This document shows positions 43,565 to 55,866 of a stretch of DNA of 64,000 bases, in pieces. The notes beneath the pieces are model-generated. The model ran no database searches. It saw nothing but the letters and a program-made list of their open reading frames with translations, and was not told where the DNA came from. The stretch is from Acanthacorydalis orientalis (taxonomy: Eukaryota > Arthropoda > Insecta > Megaloptera > Corydalidae). The DNA is taken from positions 43,443,318 through 43,507,317 of the forward strand of contig CM068315.1 in assembly GCA_034766995.1 (NCBI GenBank). The letters are read 5' to 3'. Numbering within the stretch: position 1 is the stretch's first letter; each line of letters begins with the position of its first letter. The position numbers were made by a program, and so were the translations under genes.

Positions 43565-43816
43565 TGAATTACTTTTCCGATTCGAAACTTTATCATGTAT
43601 TCATTTTACCTAATGGTACAAGTAAGTTTAAACGATACTGATGGATTTAATGTATGTATTTTCTATACGTTGCTTTTTAAACGTATTCAATGTAATTTCA
43701 TGTAAATGCAAATCTGAATGCCTTTACAAAGTCTGTTAATTCGAAGCGTAAGGGAGATTTGAATTCATTCAATAATTTATGTAGCTGTATTTGTCTTTCT
43801 TAATACACACATACTT

Positions 43817-43866
<50 letters not shown>
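43817..43866. repeat. (TA)n microsatellite
   Basis: TA run with one CA break. Confidence 0.95.
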
Positions 43867-43868
<2 letters not shown>

Positions 43869-44245
43869 CTTAAACATCTGATTATCCAAGGATAGATAAA
43901 TCTTTTCTCATTTGAATAAACGACTGTCTCTCATTTATAAACATTTTTAAAGTGATTATCACACATATTAATTGATCTCTTAGACTTGTCTATATCTATA
44001 ACTACTAGTTAATTATTACAATTTTTCATCTATTGTATTCTTTTCTTGTAATAGGACAAACATATTTCCGTTTCAAATTCATTACATTTTTTTTTATACC
44101 TATAATTCATTATTTTCGTATTTAGTCCATTCTTCTTCTTTTCTTGTTATTCGCAAAATATGGCTTTCTGTTCTTAACTCTATTATTTGAAATCGTTGAA
44201 TTAATAATATTTTTTTTTAAAACTTATGCAATATTTATGTATATA
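43867..44245. other. AT-rich DNA, nothing recognised
   Basis: No supported feature. Confidence 0.45.
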
Positions 44246-44658
44246 TTAGATTGATAGGAAAATAATTGCGGTTTTGGTTTTTTGAATTCTAATCTTGATT
44301 TTTGTCAATGAAAATGTCATTCCATCGTGCTCATGTTAATATCATTTTAAATGTGCATTTTCGGTCTCTATTTTCGTAATATCAATTTTGGTTTTATTGT
44401 TCATTTTGTTTCAAACTGGTCTGTTGAAAAGAAGATGAAAAAGAAGCCAATAAGAACAATTTTTGTGTAATCTCAAAATGGGTGGTAAAACAGCAGAAAC
44501 TGCTTGTAAACTAAACGATGCTTTTGGTGTGGGTACTGTTAAGGAATGTGTGGTGGAATGGTGATTCTAAAAATTTCGTCCTGAAAATGAAAATCTTGAA
44601 GATCTAGAAAGTAACGGGCGTCTTTCTTCAGTTCATAACGACCAAATGAAGGCGTAAG
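44246..44658 (+). mobile_element. mariner lineage II, 5' part
   Basis: Terminus TTAGATTGATAGGAAAATAA, the lineage 5' region, then transposase N-terminal fragments: GGKTAETACKLNDAFGVGTV, then KECVVEW, and a segment equivalent to 'ESLEDEE-RGRPSSVHND'. Stops interrupt it (for example TGA after VVEW). It ends at about 44658, just before the point where the deletion derivatives continue, and no 3' end is present. Confidence 0.88.
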
Positions 44659-45031
44659 TTTTGTGTTTTTGATTTGGGTATAAATTTATAAACTATGGAA
44701 AGTAGTGAAATCTATTGAAATGTTTTATTCAGAAAGTCGCATAAAAATACATTTATTATTTTCACTACACACATAAAAATATTTAGTATTTTAGTTAAAA
44801 CTATGACAAATAGATCCCGACCCATAAATATTAAAAAATATTATACAAATACACTCAGAAATATCTAGGAAAAGTTGATTCAATAATTTGACAAAGTTAA
44901 TTAAAAACTATTTATTCTAGTCCAAAATGAGTTTAAATATATTTATTTTTTAATGAAATATATTAAATTAATATCAGGACTAGTTAAAAAAAATTAAGAA
45001 AATCTAAAATCATGTTCAATCCAAGTATCAT

Positions 45032-45043
45032 TTATATATATTA

Positions 45044-45100
<57 letters not shown>

Positions 45101-45121
45101 CATAAATGTGTGTGTGTGTGT
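45032..45121. repeat. (TA)n-(TG)n microsatellite
   Basis: TA run with TTA breaks, CATACATAAA, then eight TG units. Confidence 0.96.
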
Positions 45122-45427
45122 TTTACTACGATTGCATATAAACTGTTATTAGTATTAAGATAAATCAAAACGATCATTAAGGTATATCCTTTTATTATTC
45201 TAGTTCAGTTATACCCTGAATATGTTTTATAGTTGTGAATTCATTCTCTATGAATGTTAGGACAGTTCATAACATTTTATGAGAATAATTCGTTCTAGAA
45301 ACCGTTTTTATGTTTAATGTCTGCAAGAAAATTCGCAACTCGCTAGCTACATTAATATTATAATAGCGAATATATGTATATATATATATTTGGAAACAGA
45401 GTTGTGTCATTCTAAATGTGAAAATAA

Positions 45428-45503
45428 AATGACACTTTCATTAAAAAAAATTAAAGTTAGAATTCAGAAAATAAAAACCGCAATTATTTTCCTACCACCT
45501 TAA
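45428..45503 (-). mobile_element. mariner lineage II, solo 5' terminal fragment
   Basis: Read on the minus strand it is TTAAGGTGGTAGGAAAATAA, then TTGCGGTTTTTATTTTCTGA and TTTAATGAAAGTGTCATTTT. Only the first 75 bp remain. The palindromic-core repeat begins 12 bp beyond its outer end. Confidence 0.88.
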
Positions 45504-45514
45504 TAACAGTGTAG

Positions 45515-45635
45515 AGATGAAAAAATGGCCATAGAAATATAAATATTCAACAATCAAAACTGATCAATAATCGATAATTAAACAGTTTTGATCAGAATAA
45601 TTGTAAATTATGAGTGAGAAATTTATTTGTGAGAG
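45515..45635 (+). repeat. palindromic-core repeat beside a mariner end
   Basis: Shows CAACAATCAAAACTGATCAA, then TAATCGATAATTAAACAG, TTTTGATCAGAATAATTG and TTTATTTGTGAGAGC. Confidence 0.78.
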
Positions 45636-45977
45636 CAAACATTTCTTATTAAAATAATTTATATATAAAGAAATCCATATATTTCTAACTTAGTACAAAT
45701 ATATATTCTTATAATTTTTTTTATAAAAACCATATCATTTATATTTATATAATTATATATTTTTTTCAAAAACCAGTTTTTTATCTGGAATTTCATAATT
45801 ATAGTAAAAACTAACATACATCCTAGTTGTACCTGAACCATACTGCTATTATAACTTTTTAAAACACACGAACTTTGTAATTTCTTTATTCTTACAAAGA
45901 TTAAAATCACTACATATTTTTTTCAAACCTATAATAATGAAATAATACAATTTAAAATTATAGAGCGTTTTAAATTA

Positions 45978-46019
<42 letters not shown>

Positions 46020-46448
46020 TTATGTATATATGTATAATTTATTATGTACCATAAATTTAATTATAATCTTTAACTTCTATACAAAACTTTTAAACAGAAA
46101 ACATTTTGAATATATAAAAGAAATAAATTACAAAAATTTCCATTCAAATAAACATAGTGTTTGAAATATTTGGCTGTGTTAAAGAGTAAACATAAAATGA
46201 ATGAAGCCAGAGTTGTCCTTCAACAGCGGTCGCTTTAAATTTAAAAATACTTTATATATTTGGTATATAGAATTATTATGGTTATTCGAATAAATATAAA
46301 ATACTCGCATACCCTCTTTATTCAATTTATATTTTGCTCTTGGATTTTGCGTTGTATTTTTTAACTGAAATTATTTATTTTCTTCAATCTTTTATTGTAA
46401 TTCAATCAATTTTTTTTCAGTGTTATTTCAATTTTTTAATAGATAGTT

Positions 46449-46451
<3 letters not shown>
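45636..46451. other. AT-rich DNA upstream of the OR pseudogene
   Basis: No N-terminal OR exon could be recognised here. Contains (TA)n at 45981-46033. The minus ORF at 45659-45910 is an AT-codon reading. Confidence 0.4.
45981..46033. repeat. (TA)n microsatellite
   Basis: TA run of about 35 bp with a TATGTATTTATG tail. Confidence 0.95.
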
Positions 46452-46490
<39 letters not shown>

Positions 46491-46502
46491 ATAGATAGAT
46501 AT
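46452..46502. repeat. (TA)n-(GATA)n microsatellite
   Basis: TA run followed by AAAGATAGATAGATA. Confidence 0.95.
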
Positions 46503-46540
46503 ATTAAAATCAATTTGTTTTTACATATTTTAGGTATGAG

Positions 46541-48073
46541 GCCATTTAGATAAAATATCTGAATTATTTGCATCATTCACTACGCATATAATTCAAATAT
46601 TTAAGCTTGGTTGTCTGATATGTGGCAAAAGTCGACTGAAAAAAATATTATCGAAACTTGACAATGAAGAATTTTCCATCAAATATCCCGACCAAAAGCA
46701 TATTATGAAAAGTGGTATCTATGCGTCCGTCAAACTAACAAAGATCTATTTCATTGCCGAAATCGTATGTCAAGCACTGTACTCATTGATTCCATTCGCA
46801 ACGATGAATAAAAAATCAGGGTATACGAGAAAACTACCGATTTCAGCTTGGTTCCCTTTAGATTTAGCCGAGACAAAGTGGTTCTAAGTCGTGTATATTT
46901 ATTAGTTTATTGCGATCGGTTCGGCAGGTTACAGTAATTTATCGTTCGATACAATGATTGCATGTCTGTTGATACAGACAACCACACAGCTGAATATTCT
47001 GTCTGATACAATAATAAATTTACGAGAAAGGTCGTCACTCGAAATATATAGGATGAGGTTTGTTCATCAAATAGTTCAACAATCAGATTCGAACGATATC
47101 AGTTTCATGAATTATAACTTAACGAGTGAATCAATAAAAATGATGTGCCTTTGAAAGAGTTTCACTTTGAAACACTTTTCGAAGAATGGATGATATACAA
47201 TCTAAAAAGATGTATACAACGGTAATTATATTTTGTACTTTGAATCTGTTTTTTTATTTTTTTTGTTCCAAAATATATAAAATAATAAAAAGTGTATAAC
47301 AGGAAAAATACGTTTACAAGAACTGCAAGAAGTTTTTTGAACTACTTAAAATGTCAAGAAATATAAAATGAAAATTTTAGAGATAGGACAAAAACGTTTA
47401 TATAGTATTTAACTTTATTTTCAAGATACAAAATATATTTAATGGGAATAAATAGATTTTCAGATTGAAAAAAGACGTTGTACTATATTTTTTAAATTTG
47501 AATTTTTAGAATATTAAATACTCCAATAACTGAATACTCCATTGGATAATGACTTGTTGGTGGCTCATTCAGCCGGATTCTTAGGAAACACATAAATTTT
47601 CATTCTCACTTTATACCTCTATGTTAATTTATCTACATTTCGATGACAATGCTATCATCTTCCAAGCATCAAGATAAATTGATTTTTTCTGAAATCTTTG
47701 TGGAAGACTGAACAATTGATCAGTGAAAATAAATTTCAATTTAAATTTCAACCACAGTGCAAACAACTAGCTTGTGATAAGAACCGATCTTAATTTTTTA
47801 TTTACCATAAAGTAAATAAAATATTAATAATAAATTAATGACTTATTATGTATTTTAATTATTAATGTTTTCTATAATAGTATTATTAGTGTTTTCTATA
47901 AGTATTCTTATTTTCAATAAATAGCAATAAATGTGAATTAAATGATAAATTCGGAACAATATTGCATAAACACTAAATATTTTTAAAAAAATAATATATA
48001 AAAATTTAAATTTTTTAATTTTCTATAATTATTATTTAGTTACAACAATTTTCAAACACATGCACACACATTC

Positions 48074-48105
<32 letters not shown>

Positions 48106-49470
48106 GTATTAACCTTGAATTAAAAATACTATTCTTTCCATGAAGTCAATTTAATTACAAGTTTCTTTTACATTGAAATCTTCATTTTCATATGACTCAA
48201 ATAATTTTTTGTGAGATTATATGCAATAAATAAAATACCCTTTTTATTTTAGTTTTATATCAAATTTAAAAGTAACGTTTAATATTGAAATATTAGCTCT
48301 GTTAGCTTGTGTATCGATTATAATCTGTATGATAGTATTTCATTTATCATCGGTTAGTATAATTTACTAATTACTTATTCTCTTACAGTAAGTTCTGTAA
48401 TATTGGTTTGAAAATAACATTGTTTGAAGAAAAATGAAAATTCAATTTTAAATAATAATCATTTTTTTATAAACATATAACCTTTTTTAATTTTAATATC
48501 TTTTTTATCCAATTTGTTTGATTTTTAAAATTTGATATTAGATTTTTTATTTATTAGATTTATAATTAATTAACTTGCTATATTTTTTATAAATTTCTAT
48601 CAAATAATATTGAAAAATAATAGATTATAGACTGATAGACTGTCAAAAAATAACAGCTTAATGTAATATTGCATTCAAGAAAACTAGTATTGATTAATAA
48701 TTATTTCATAGAACACCTATTAAAAAATAAACATTAAAATTTTATTCCCGTAAGCAAAAAACTAATATTTTATGAACACAGCCACTAGTTTTATAATGTA
48801 GATCTACTCTCTGACACGCTGTCGTCTGTCCTTTTTATACCATCATACTGCAAATACCTCGTATGATATTTGATTGATGTGTTTTAATCTCAACCTGTCT
48901 GTATGTACCCTTCCAAAACATATTTTTCATTTTTAGAATAGTATTTTTTTCATGAAAAAATGAACTATTTTTAATGCCGCAGGTCGCTTAAAATGAAAAT
49001 GATATTTTTTCTAGTATTCATTGAACAGTGCCGCGTTTCTTGCGTTATTTATTTACCTCTTACTTGTGATTAATCAAGTGTTGTTGTATTGCTGGTTCGG
49101 TAATGAAATTTTATTGAAGGTGTACAGTTCTTTTTTTTATTTCACTATAAGCCTGTGTACTAATATATCTAATTTCAAGAAAGAAAAATCGACTATTTAC
49201 AAAAAGTCCTTTATATTACTTTGTTTATTTATTTGCACACAGAGTTCAGAATTGGCTGATGTTGCATATAAATCAATGTGGTACGAATCGGGAAAGAAAT
49301 AAAAATGAATGGTATTGTTTTTTATGCAATATACAAGAAAACCATTTGCGTTTACTGTGGGGAAAATTTTACCGCTTACAATAGAAACATTTTCTACGGT
49401 AAATATTTTTTTTATAATAAAATACTAATGAAGATATCAAATATTTTCAACATATTAAAAAATATAAAAT
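46541..49470 (+). pseudogene. insect odorant receptor (7tm_6 family) pseudogene
   Basis: Family: seven-transmembrane insect ORs, ligand-gated channels with the Orco co-receptor in olfactory neurons. Four exons are readable. Exon A (about 46541-47221): GHLDKISELF...FKLGCLICGKSRLKKIL, LPISAWFPLDLAETKWF, SAGYSNLSFDTMIACLLIQT, NLKRCIQR; donor G|GTAATT. Exon B (48253-48356): LKVTFNIEILALLACVSIII, then CMIVFHLSS; donor G|GTTAGT. Exon C (49015-49119): FLALFIYLLLVINQVLLYCW, then FGNEILLK; donor G|GTGTAC. Exon D (49243-49398): SSELADVAYKSMWYE, then YTRKPFAFTVGKILPLTIET. Intron phases agree. Disabling lesions are TAA and TAG in 'WF*VVYIY*F' (about 46885-46910), a frameshift after about 47150, and TAA plus TGA before MVLFFMQ (about 49300-49312). 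Bases 49428-49470 (ILMKISNIFNILKNIK, stop) resemble an OR last exon but lack a normal acceptor. First exon(s) not found. Confidence 0.87.
48074..48110. repeat. (TA)n-(TATG)n microsatellite inside an OR intron
   Basis: TA run followed by four TATG units, in the intron between OR exons A and B. Confidence 0.95.
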
Positions 49471-49480
49471 AAGTTTAAAC

Positions 49481-50224
49481 GTTAATGTATTTAAAATCTG
49501 GTATAAGTTTTCAAATTCTTCTTAAAAAAAGCATTAAATATTTCCTCAATGAATTATATTAATAAAATTGTACAATTATTAGAAACTGTGAAAATGTTCT
49601 CCTATAAAATTCAAGACAAATATACTACACGTGCCAGGATTGATAGCACACATATCCTGTCGAATTTCTGACACGAAACTCATAACTCGTGTCTTATGTT
49701 GACTTCCTTTTGCTTAGGAGTGGGTCAATGCTTTGCGAGTTATGTTGTAGTGATGGATTGAAGAGATTTAGCTACGTGGAAATCGTAACCTTTTAACATT
49801 TTATAAACAGTTTTTGAAAAGTTCAAACTAATTTATCAGTTGATACCTGTAGATAGTTTCAGTCACGTGCTCTGTTAGTAAATATTGTATAAGGCATATA
49901 AATTTATAATTTTTATAAATCATACAAGATTAAATTTTATATAACATTTTTTATAACATTTTGAGTTAATTTAATGATTTTTAGATACTTTCATATTATC
50001 GAGCATGGAATATAACTATTTAAAGGACTAATTTTGTTACTTTGAAAAAATAACCCTTTCTTTTGAAACAGAAGTAAAATATTTCAATTGTATTAATACT
50101 CTTCATATTAATTTATAAACAGGCGAGCCTTCTCTATATATTCTAAATGCATATTGTTAAGAATATCTCAGAAACAATTAATATTATAATCCATAAATTT
50201 ATGCATTACTCAATGATGGAAATT
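49481..50224. other. intergenic DNA with a small higher-complexity patch
   Basis: 49620-49800 is more complex (TACACGTGCCAGGATTGATA; two copies of an ACTCATAACTCGTG/CGAGTTATG-type word). The rest is AT-rich. No gene was recognised. Confidence 0.35.
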
Positions 50225-50270
50225 CTCTTTCTCTCTCTCCGTATTTATATATATATATATATATATATAT
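50225..50270. repeat. compound microsatellite (CT)n-CCGTATT-(TA)n
   Basis: CT tract then TA run, in the same order as at 8.9, 25.5 and 35.5 kb. Confidence 0.95.
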
Positions 50271-50607
50271 GCATGTAACTAATTTATAATATTAATATAA
50301 TCTCCATTTTAATAAATTATTAAACAAATCTCATTAGTTAGTTTCTATGAAACTCTACAAGTATTTAATAAAAAAATTAATGTTTCTTATAATATGCTAA
50401 AGTACATTATTAACGTTTCTTTTAGTAGAATAAATTTTCTTGTAAATAATATCTTTACTATTATAAAAGAAGTTTTTTTATACAACAATTTTATATTAAT
50501 TTTTGTTAAACACTTGTATTTCGGCTGTTCGTCTATGAAGAATTTTCATCAAATTATTTGGAGAAATATCTGAACCGTTTTTCAGAACATTTAGTACATA
50601 TTTACAA

Positions 50608-50688
50608 TATATACATACATATGCATATATGCATATATATATATATATATATATATACATACATACATATACACGTGTGTGTGTGTAT
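50608..50688. repeat. compound microsatellite of TA, CATA, TGCATA and TG units
   Basis: ATACATACATATGCATATAT, then a TA run, CATACATACATA and seven TG units. Confidence 0.94.
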
Positions 50689-50778
50689 GGAAGATGAATT
50701 TTTCATTTAATGTAATTTTCAACGTGTAATATTTTTTTTATAAAACACACCGAACATATTTTCTGAAATAGTTTAAAT

Positions 50779-50783
<5 letters not shown>

Positions 50784-50844
<61 letters not shown>
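50784..50844. repeat. (TA)n microsatellite
   Basis: Pure TA run of about 60 bp. Confidence 0.97.
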
Positions 50845-50845
<1 letters not shown>

Positions 50846-51153
50846 GATACGAAGAATAAATTAAAACAGTGATTTTCATCGCATATTTTCTTTTAATATA
50901 TTTAGAACATGCTGAGCTTATTTTAAACTTATGGAAATCTCGGTTATAAATCAATTTTTTATACATTAATTATTTTTTTCGCTTATTAATTTTTTAAGTA
51001 TTATTTTATTTCTTGATTGAAGATATTTGCAATTATTTCATTAATTTAATTTAATAATGGAACCTATATTTATATATAAAATATAATATTTGAAAGAGTC
51101 AATAAGTAATTATTTATTATAAAGAGTTAAATATTGAAATATGTCAACGTTAC

Positions 51154-51154
51154 A

Positions 51155-51220
<66 letters not shown>
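51154..51220. repeat. (TA)n microsatellite
   Basis: TA run of about 60 bp with one CA break. Confidence 0.97.
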
Positions 51221-51223
<3 letters not shown>

Positions 51224-51254
51224 AGATATAATATAATTTTGAATACTGTGATTA

Positions 51255-51360
51255 AATTCATTTTGCAAAAATCAAATTTTTAAGTTCCACAAAACTATAA
51301 AATATTTCCCTGATTCAAAATAATCAATAATTGATTATTTATTTTTCACATTATGATATT
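51255..51360 (-). repeat. palindromic-core repeat, diverged
   Basis: Shows TCCACAAAACTATAAAATAT, TCCCTGATTCAAAATAATCA and ATAATTGATTATTTATTTTT. Confidence 0.6.
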
Positions 51361-51539
51361 AATTATTCTATTCAAAGAACTGAGCTGAAGAAAAAAATCC
51401 TCTATTTTAACTATTTTATGGGTTGACAAAACTTCATTTAATTTTCAAGTTTATAAGAAGTAAATAAATATTAAAACCACACTTGTAACTAAAATAGTAG
51501 ACAATAGAATAAAAATGATATAATTAGTCGAGACAAAAA

Positions 51540-52560
51540 TCTGTACGTACATTAAAACTTTATAAAGAGATCGTTGGTGTCCATCAAGCATTTCTACATT
51601 ATGAGCATGTACAGATTACGCTATTGTTGTATCATACAAGTGGATTGTTTTGAAAAACTTTTGAGTAACTGTGCTCTCGGCGTCTTGTAACTGTTCTCGA
51701 AACAAAGTTGCTTCATTTATTTTCATAACGACTTAAATGTCCTCAGGTAATTCGTACTAACAACGTAGTTGTTTTAAAATCATTAATGAATAAATTATAG
51801 AATGCACGATGTCGTTCCGTATTTATTTTTCGATTTTACATTTCTAACAGTCTATGAAGTTTATCATATTGTTTGTTATTTCTGTAAAAGTTTAATCAGT
51901 ATCTATTTTTTTCCTTTTTTATTAGATTAAGAGATTAGTTGATAACTGAGATAAAATTTATCGACTGATTTTTTTGTAAATGAATTATTTTATTTTTAAT
52001 ACAATAAAAGTAGAAAAAAGACCAACCCAATTTTTCTTATCCGCCGTAAAAATTTATCGTCCCGTATCCATCAATATCGAACTTTAACTTGATCAATAAA
52101 TTGTCCACGCTTTCATTTCCTGTTTACCAAAAAAAATATATATATGTAAAAGAACGCACGCACCCCAACGTAGCTCGACACTGACAATAATAAAGCAACG
52201 ATACCATCAGTGAGTCGATGCGTTGACACAAAATAAGGAAGTCGATAGAAGCTACCAAGAGAGGCATTGATGAGAATGAGAATAGAAGAGAAATGGATTG
52301 GACTATATCCGGGTACGAAACTCAACTCCAGATTTAACGTGACAATATAGTGAATGACAGAATCGTGTCTGTGACTTGTCTCTCGCTAGCTTGAACTATC
52401 AAATCACAAAGCGTTTAGAATTGAATCAAATCCAGTTGTTTAGCAGTGCTCACGTGATATGGTTTAGTTATTCTGATGTAATTATACCATTTCGCAACGA
52501 GATAATGAAAACGTATGCAATCACATTCGACAATTATTGTTATTATAACAAACTTTAATT
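51540..52560. other. two higher-complexity islands separated by AT-rich DNA
   Basis: 51540-51800 and 52020-52560 look unique and contain CpG (CTCTCGGCGTCTTG; GAACGCACGCACCCCAACGT). ORFs of 60-70 codons (52113-52325 minus, 52376-52558 plus) have no recognised domain. Candidates for conserved regulatory sequence. Confidence 0.35.
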
Positions 52561-52609
52561 AACTTTAATAGTATAGTTATTCAGATTACGTTTTACAGTT
52601 TACATACAC

Positions 52610-52610
<1 letters not shown>

Positions 52611-52662
<52 letters not shown>
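52611..52662. repeat. (TA)n microsatellite
   Basis: Pure TA run of about 50 bp. Confidence 0.97.
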
Positions 52663-52667
<5 letters not shown>

Positions 52668-52879
52668 CTAAATTACTGAACTCATTATCATTACCTTTAA
52701 TATCAATTGAAACTTCCAATTGTTTATCTTTTATATGTATAATGAAAAACTCCATCGTAAAATTTTCATTAAACATTATTTTTTTATTTTTCGTGTCGAC
52801 TACCTTTTCGCAACTTCGCTTTCCCCGTTACACCTCTACAATTAACACATTTTCCAACAATTTCCCTGTTCTGTAAATA

Positions 52880-52910
52880 ATTTTATAGATCATTTTTGAT
52901 TGTTGATACT
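52880..52910 (-). repeat. palindromic-core repeat, half copy cut by a mariner
   Basis: TTTTATAGATCATTTTTGAT, then TGTTGATACTG, stopping exactly where the mariner terminus starts. Confidence 0.55.
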
Positions 52911-52911
52911 G

Positions 52912-53457
52912 TTAAGTTGGTAGGAAAATAATTGCGGTCTTTGTTTTCTGAATTTTAACCTTAATTTTTTCAATGAAAGTGTCATTTCATCGTATTCATG
53001 TTAATATCATTTTGAAGTACATTTTCGGTCTGTAATATCGACTTTGGTTTTATTATTAATTTTGATTCAAATTGGGATATTGAATTAAAGATTGAAAAGA
53101 AGCAATTTTTTGTATGAGTTAAGAACAGGTGTAAACGGAGCAGAAATTACTCGTGTTACTAAACGATTATTTTGATGTAGGTACTGTTAAGAAACGTACA
53201 GTACAATTGTGGTTCCAAAAATTTTGTGCCAGGGATGAGAGCCTTGAAGATAAAGAAGCTTGCGGGCATCTTTTTCCAGTTTATAATGACCAATTGGAGC
53301 CCTTAGTTGAATTATAACCACACACAACAATTCGAGAACTTGCACAAAAGTCAGGCGTTACTCAACAAACAGTTCTGAAGCATTTAAAACCACCTAAATT
53401 AAAAAATCTATACGAATTTGAAGGTAACATACCGCAATTATTTTTCTACCTACCTGA
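52912..53457 (+). mobile_element. mariner lineage II internally deleted derivative, both ends present
   Basis: A 546-bp element from TTAAGTTGGTAGGAAAATAA to AATTATTTTTCTACCTACCTGA. It keeps the transposase N-terminal third in broken form (KRTVQLWFQKFCARDESLED, then HTTIRELAQKSGVTQQTVLK, HLKPPKLKK). It then jumps within an A-rich run straight to the 3' terminal region (TATACGAATTTGAAGGTAAC) also seen at 160-309. The WVPHEL linker and all three catalytic Asp are deleted. The same junction occurs at about 27405 and about 62555, so this deletion derivative multiplied as a unit. Confidence 0.9.
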
Positions 53458-53757
53458 TACAATTTAAATCAATTTTTGAGTCATCTTAATGAAGTATTGG
53501 CCTTATGATCTGATAGATTCTTGATAGTCAAGTCTATTACTAATTTTCAAATAACTTTATTTTAAAAAAGTTTGTCATAGCCTCCAGTATGTTGTAATAA
53601 TTAACTTTTAATAATTATAACTTTTTTTCCTTAAGAATAAAATTTGTTAATAACTTTATCATAAAAAGTATTTTCCCGAGCTACTAATGATGCTGGATGC
53701 TAACCTATTTGTATTTTTTCTCATTTCCTTGTTTAATATCTGAATAAGTTCTAAATT

Positions 53758-54262
53758 TTACGTGTAAAAATTAATTATGTTCCTTTAACATAATTCTGTT
53801 TTAAATTAAAACATTTTCTCGTCGTTTTACGATTTTGAAGTATCAAACTTAACATTTAAAGTCATTACATATCGTGAGCAGAAGTTAGTAAACCTAACAA
53901 ATAGTAGTAAAAATGATGATGGTCAAAGAGCAGCATATTAGGCATTGGATATTTTTCACATTTCAGTTAAAAAAATGTTGGAGAAGTCGCGAAAATGTTC
54001 TTTACAACTTTGCAGAAAAATGTTGAGATGTATAAATTATGCAAAAAAAAATTAAAGCAGTGGAAGAGGTTCAAAAATGTATTACGACTTCATTGGCTCA
54101 AAACCATCATCTTATTTTCGACAAGGATTTGTCAGTTACTCGACAGATGAATGAAAGTTATATACAATAAAAGAGGTTATTTTGAGGATTAAAATTTATT
54201 CCATTTTTCTGTAAACATTCATATTCTATAAAAAAAATCACCGAATTAATTTGTTCGCCTAA
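53758..54262 (+). mobile_element. mariner lineage III internally deleted derivative
   Basis: A 505-bp copy. Ends TTACGTGTAAAAATTAATTA and, complemented, TTAGGCGAACAAATTAATTC, with TA after the right end. It retains KEQHIRHWIFFTFQLKK (about 53920-53970) and a C-terminal scrap IGSKPSSYFRQGF (about 54095-54135), with the middle missing as in the 23.1-kb copy. Confidence 0.8.
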
Positions 54263-55235
54263 TAAATAGATTTTTATTATAAAGTAAACGTCAATTCCAA
54301 CATGTATTTATTTCAAAAAAAAGTCTTATTTTGAAAATAAAAACTCACTCGAAAAACAAAATTTTAATCTCATGTAACAGATTGGTCTTTTAATTCATGA
54401 TTTATTTTGGAAATGATAAGTAAAAATTTAAAATAGAAAATTATTTCAAAAATACTGAAAATTAAATGAAAGTTTTTTTTATTTGAAGATTGAACATATG
54501 AGCAGATAAATAATTTAATTTTTTAAATATTTCTGTGCAATTCATCAATTATGTTTGTAAATCTTGATTAAATCCAACATTTCATTTGATAGTATGCAGT
54601 TTTTATATCATTCGATGCAACCATATCTCAAATGTTTCAATTAATTACAATCTTATCTCAACTCCAACAATGCAACATTTCAACAAACTTTACATCAAAA
54701 CACGCTCATACTCTTGAACATATTCTCAAGTTGTTAATCTCTAAAGTACTTCAGTGGTTCGAGTAAAGATTTATGTCTTAAATTAGAGATCATGATTTAG
54801 ATTTTATATTTATGAACTTTCACAAAGAAAAATATAGATCGGATAATTTACATTGTTAATGAAAAGTATTATTGATCAAAAATACAAAAAATAAAATACA
54901 TTTAGAGAGAAAACATCCAATTACGAGAAAATTGTCGTAAAGTAAAACTAAGTAGAAGTCCATCCGTTTCAGACCTTCTGACGCAACTATAACATAACTA
55001 AAAAGAGAATAATGAACCTAAAACTTTGATTAACTATCATCTCGAAAGTTATTATTGCCACAATGTCGCAAACTAAGTCAAAAGTAACAATACAAGTGAA
55101 ATAAAAAAGTTGTAAAAGTTTGTTTTTTCTGTGTTAGTAAACCGAACTATTTGAAACATTGTATGGGTTAATGTGTGATTCTTTTTTATTTTATTATTGA
55201 TTCTTTTGAACAAGGTTACTTTCTTACACAAAATA

Positions 55236-55238
<3 letters not shown>
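54263..55238. other. AT-rich intergenic DNA, no gene seen
   Basis: No recognised repeat and no supported ORF. 54900-55060 is slightly more complex. Confidence 0.45.

Positions 55239-55294
<56 letters not shown>
55239..55294. repeat. (TA)n microsatellite
   Basis: TA run with one TG break. The ORF at 55175-55417 is its translation. Confidence 0.96.
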
Positions 55295-55295
<1 letters not shown>

Positions 55296-55866
55296 GTTTT
55301 ATTTATATAGTTATTATATATTATTACAGTTATATTTACATAGTTTTTTTTACAAATTTCACATTTGAAATAGGAGTTTTAACACACAATGAAATATTAT
55401 TTATTCATATTTTTTGATATAGTTCTCTTAATACATTATAATGAATAATGAAGTACTTGTATTCATTTCTATTACATAAAAAAGCATATAATAACACCGC
55501 TAACATTCATTATTTTAGAATAATAATTAATTGAAATAAAAAAATACATAATATATAAATATTTTTTTATACTTTTGCTCCTTTTGTACAGAAACAGAGT
55601 TTTAATTTAATTGTATAAATACTGTTTTAATATTTATTTATTCTATTTGAGAGAGTCGTTATTATTTGGTCTCTTAATTTCTTTATTATTTATAGTAAGT
55701 TCACTATAATCTTTTAAAGGAGTTTTGTGTCCTTATATTAATAAAACAAGAACTCAAGTGGGACTTAAACGAAGCCTTAACTAAAAATGAAAACTCAAGA
55801 GAATTTTCAAAAATTTTAAAAGTTAATATATATTCAACTTTGTAATACAACAGGGTTATAGCAATA
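55295..55866. other. AT-rich DNA, nothing recognised
   Basis: No supported feature. Confidence 0.45.

Noticed and set aside
51540..51800. Minus-strand reading of about 35 codons (MKINEATLFREQLQDAE...) as a possible exon
   Set aside because: Too short, with no splice-site support and no family match.
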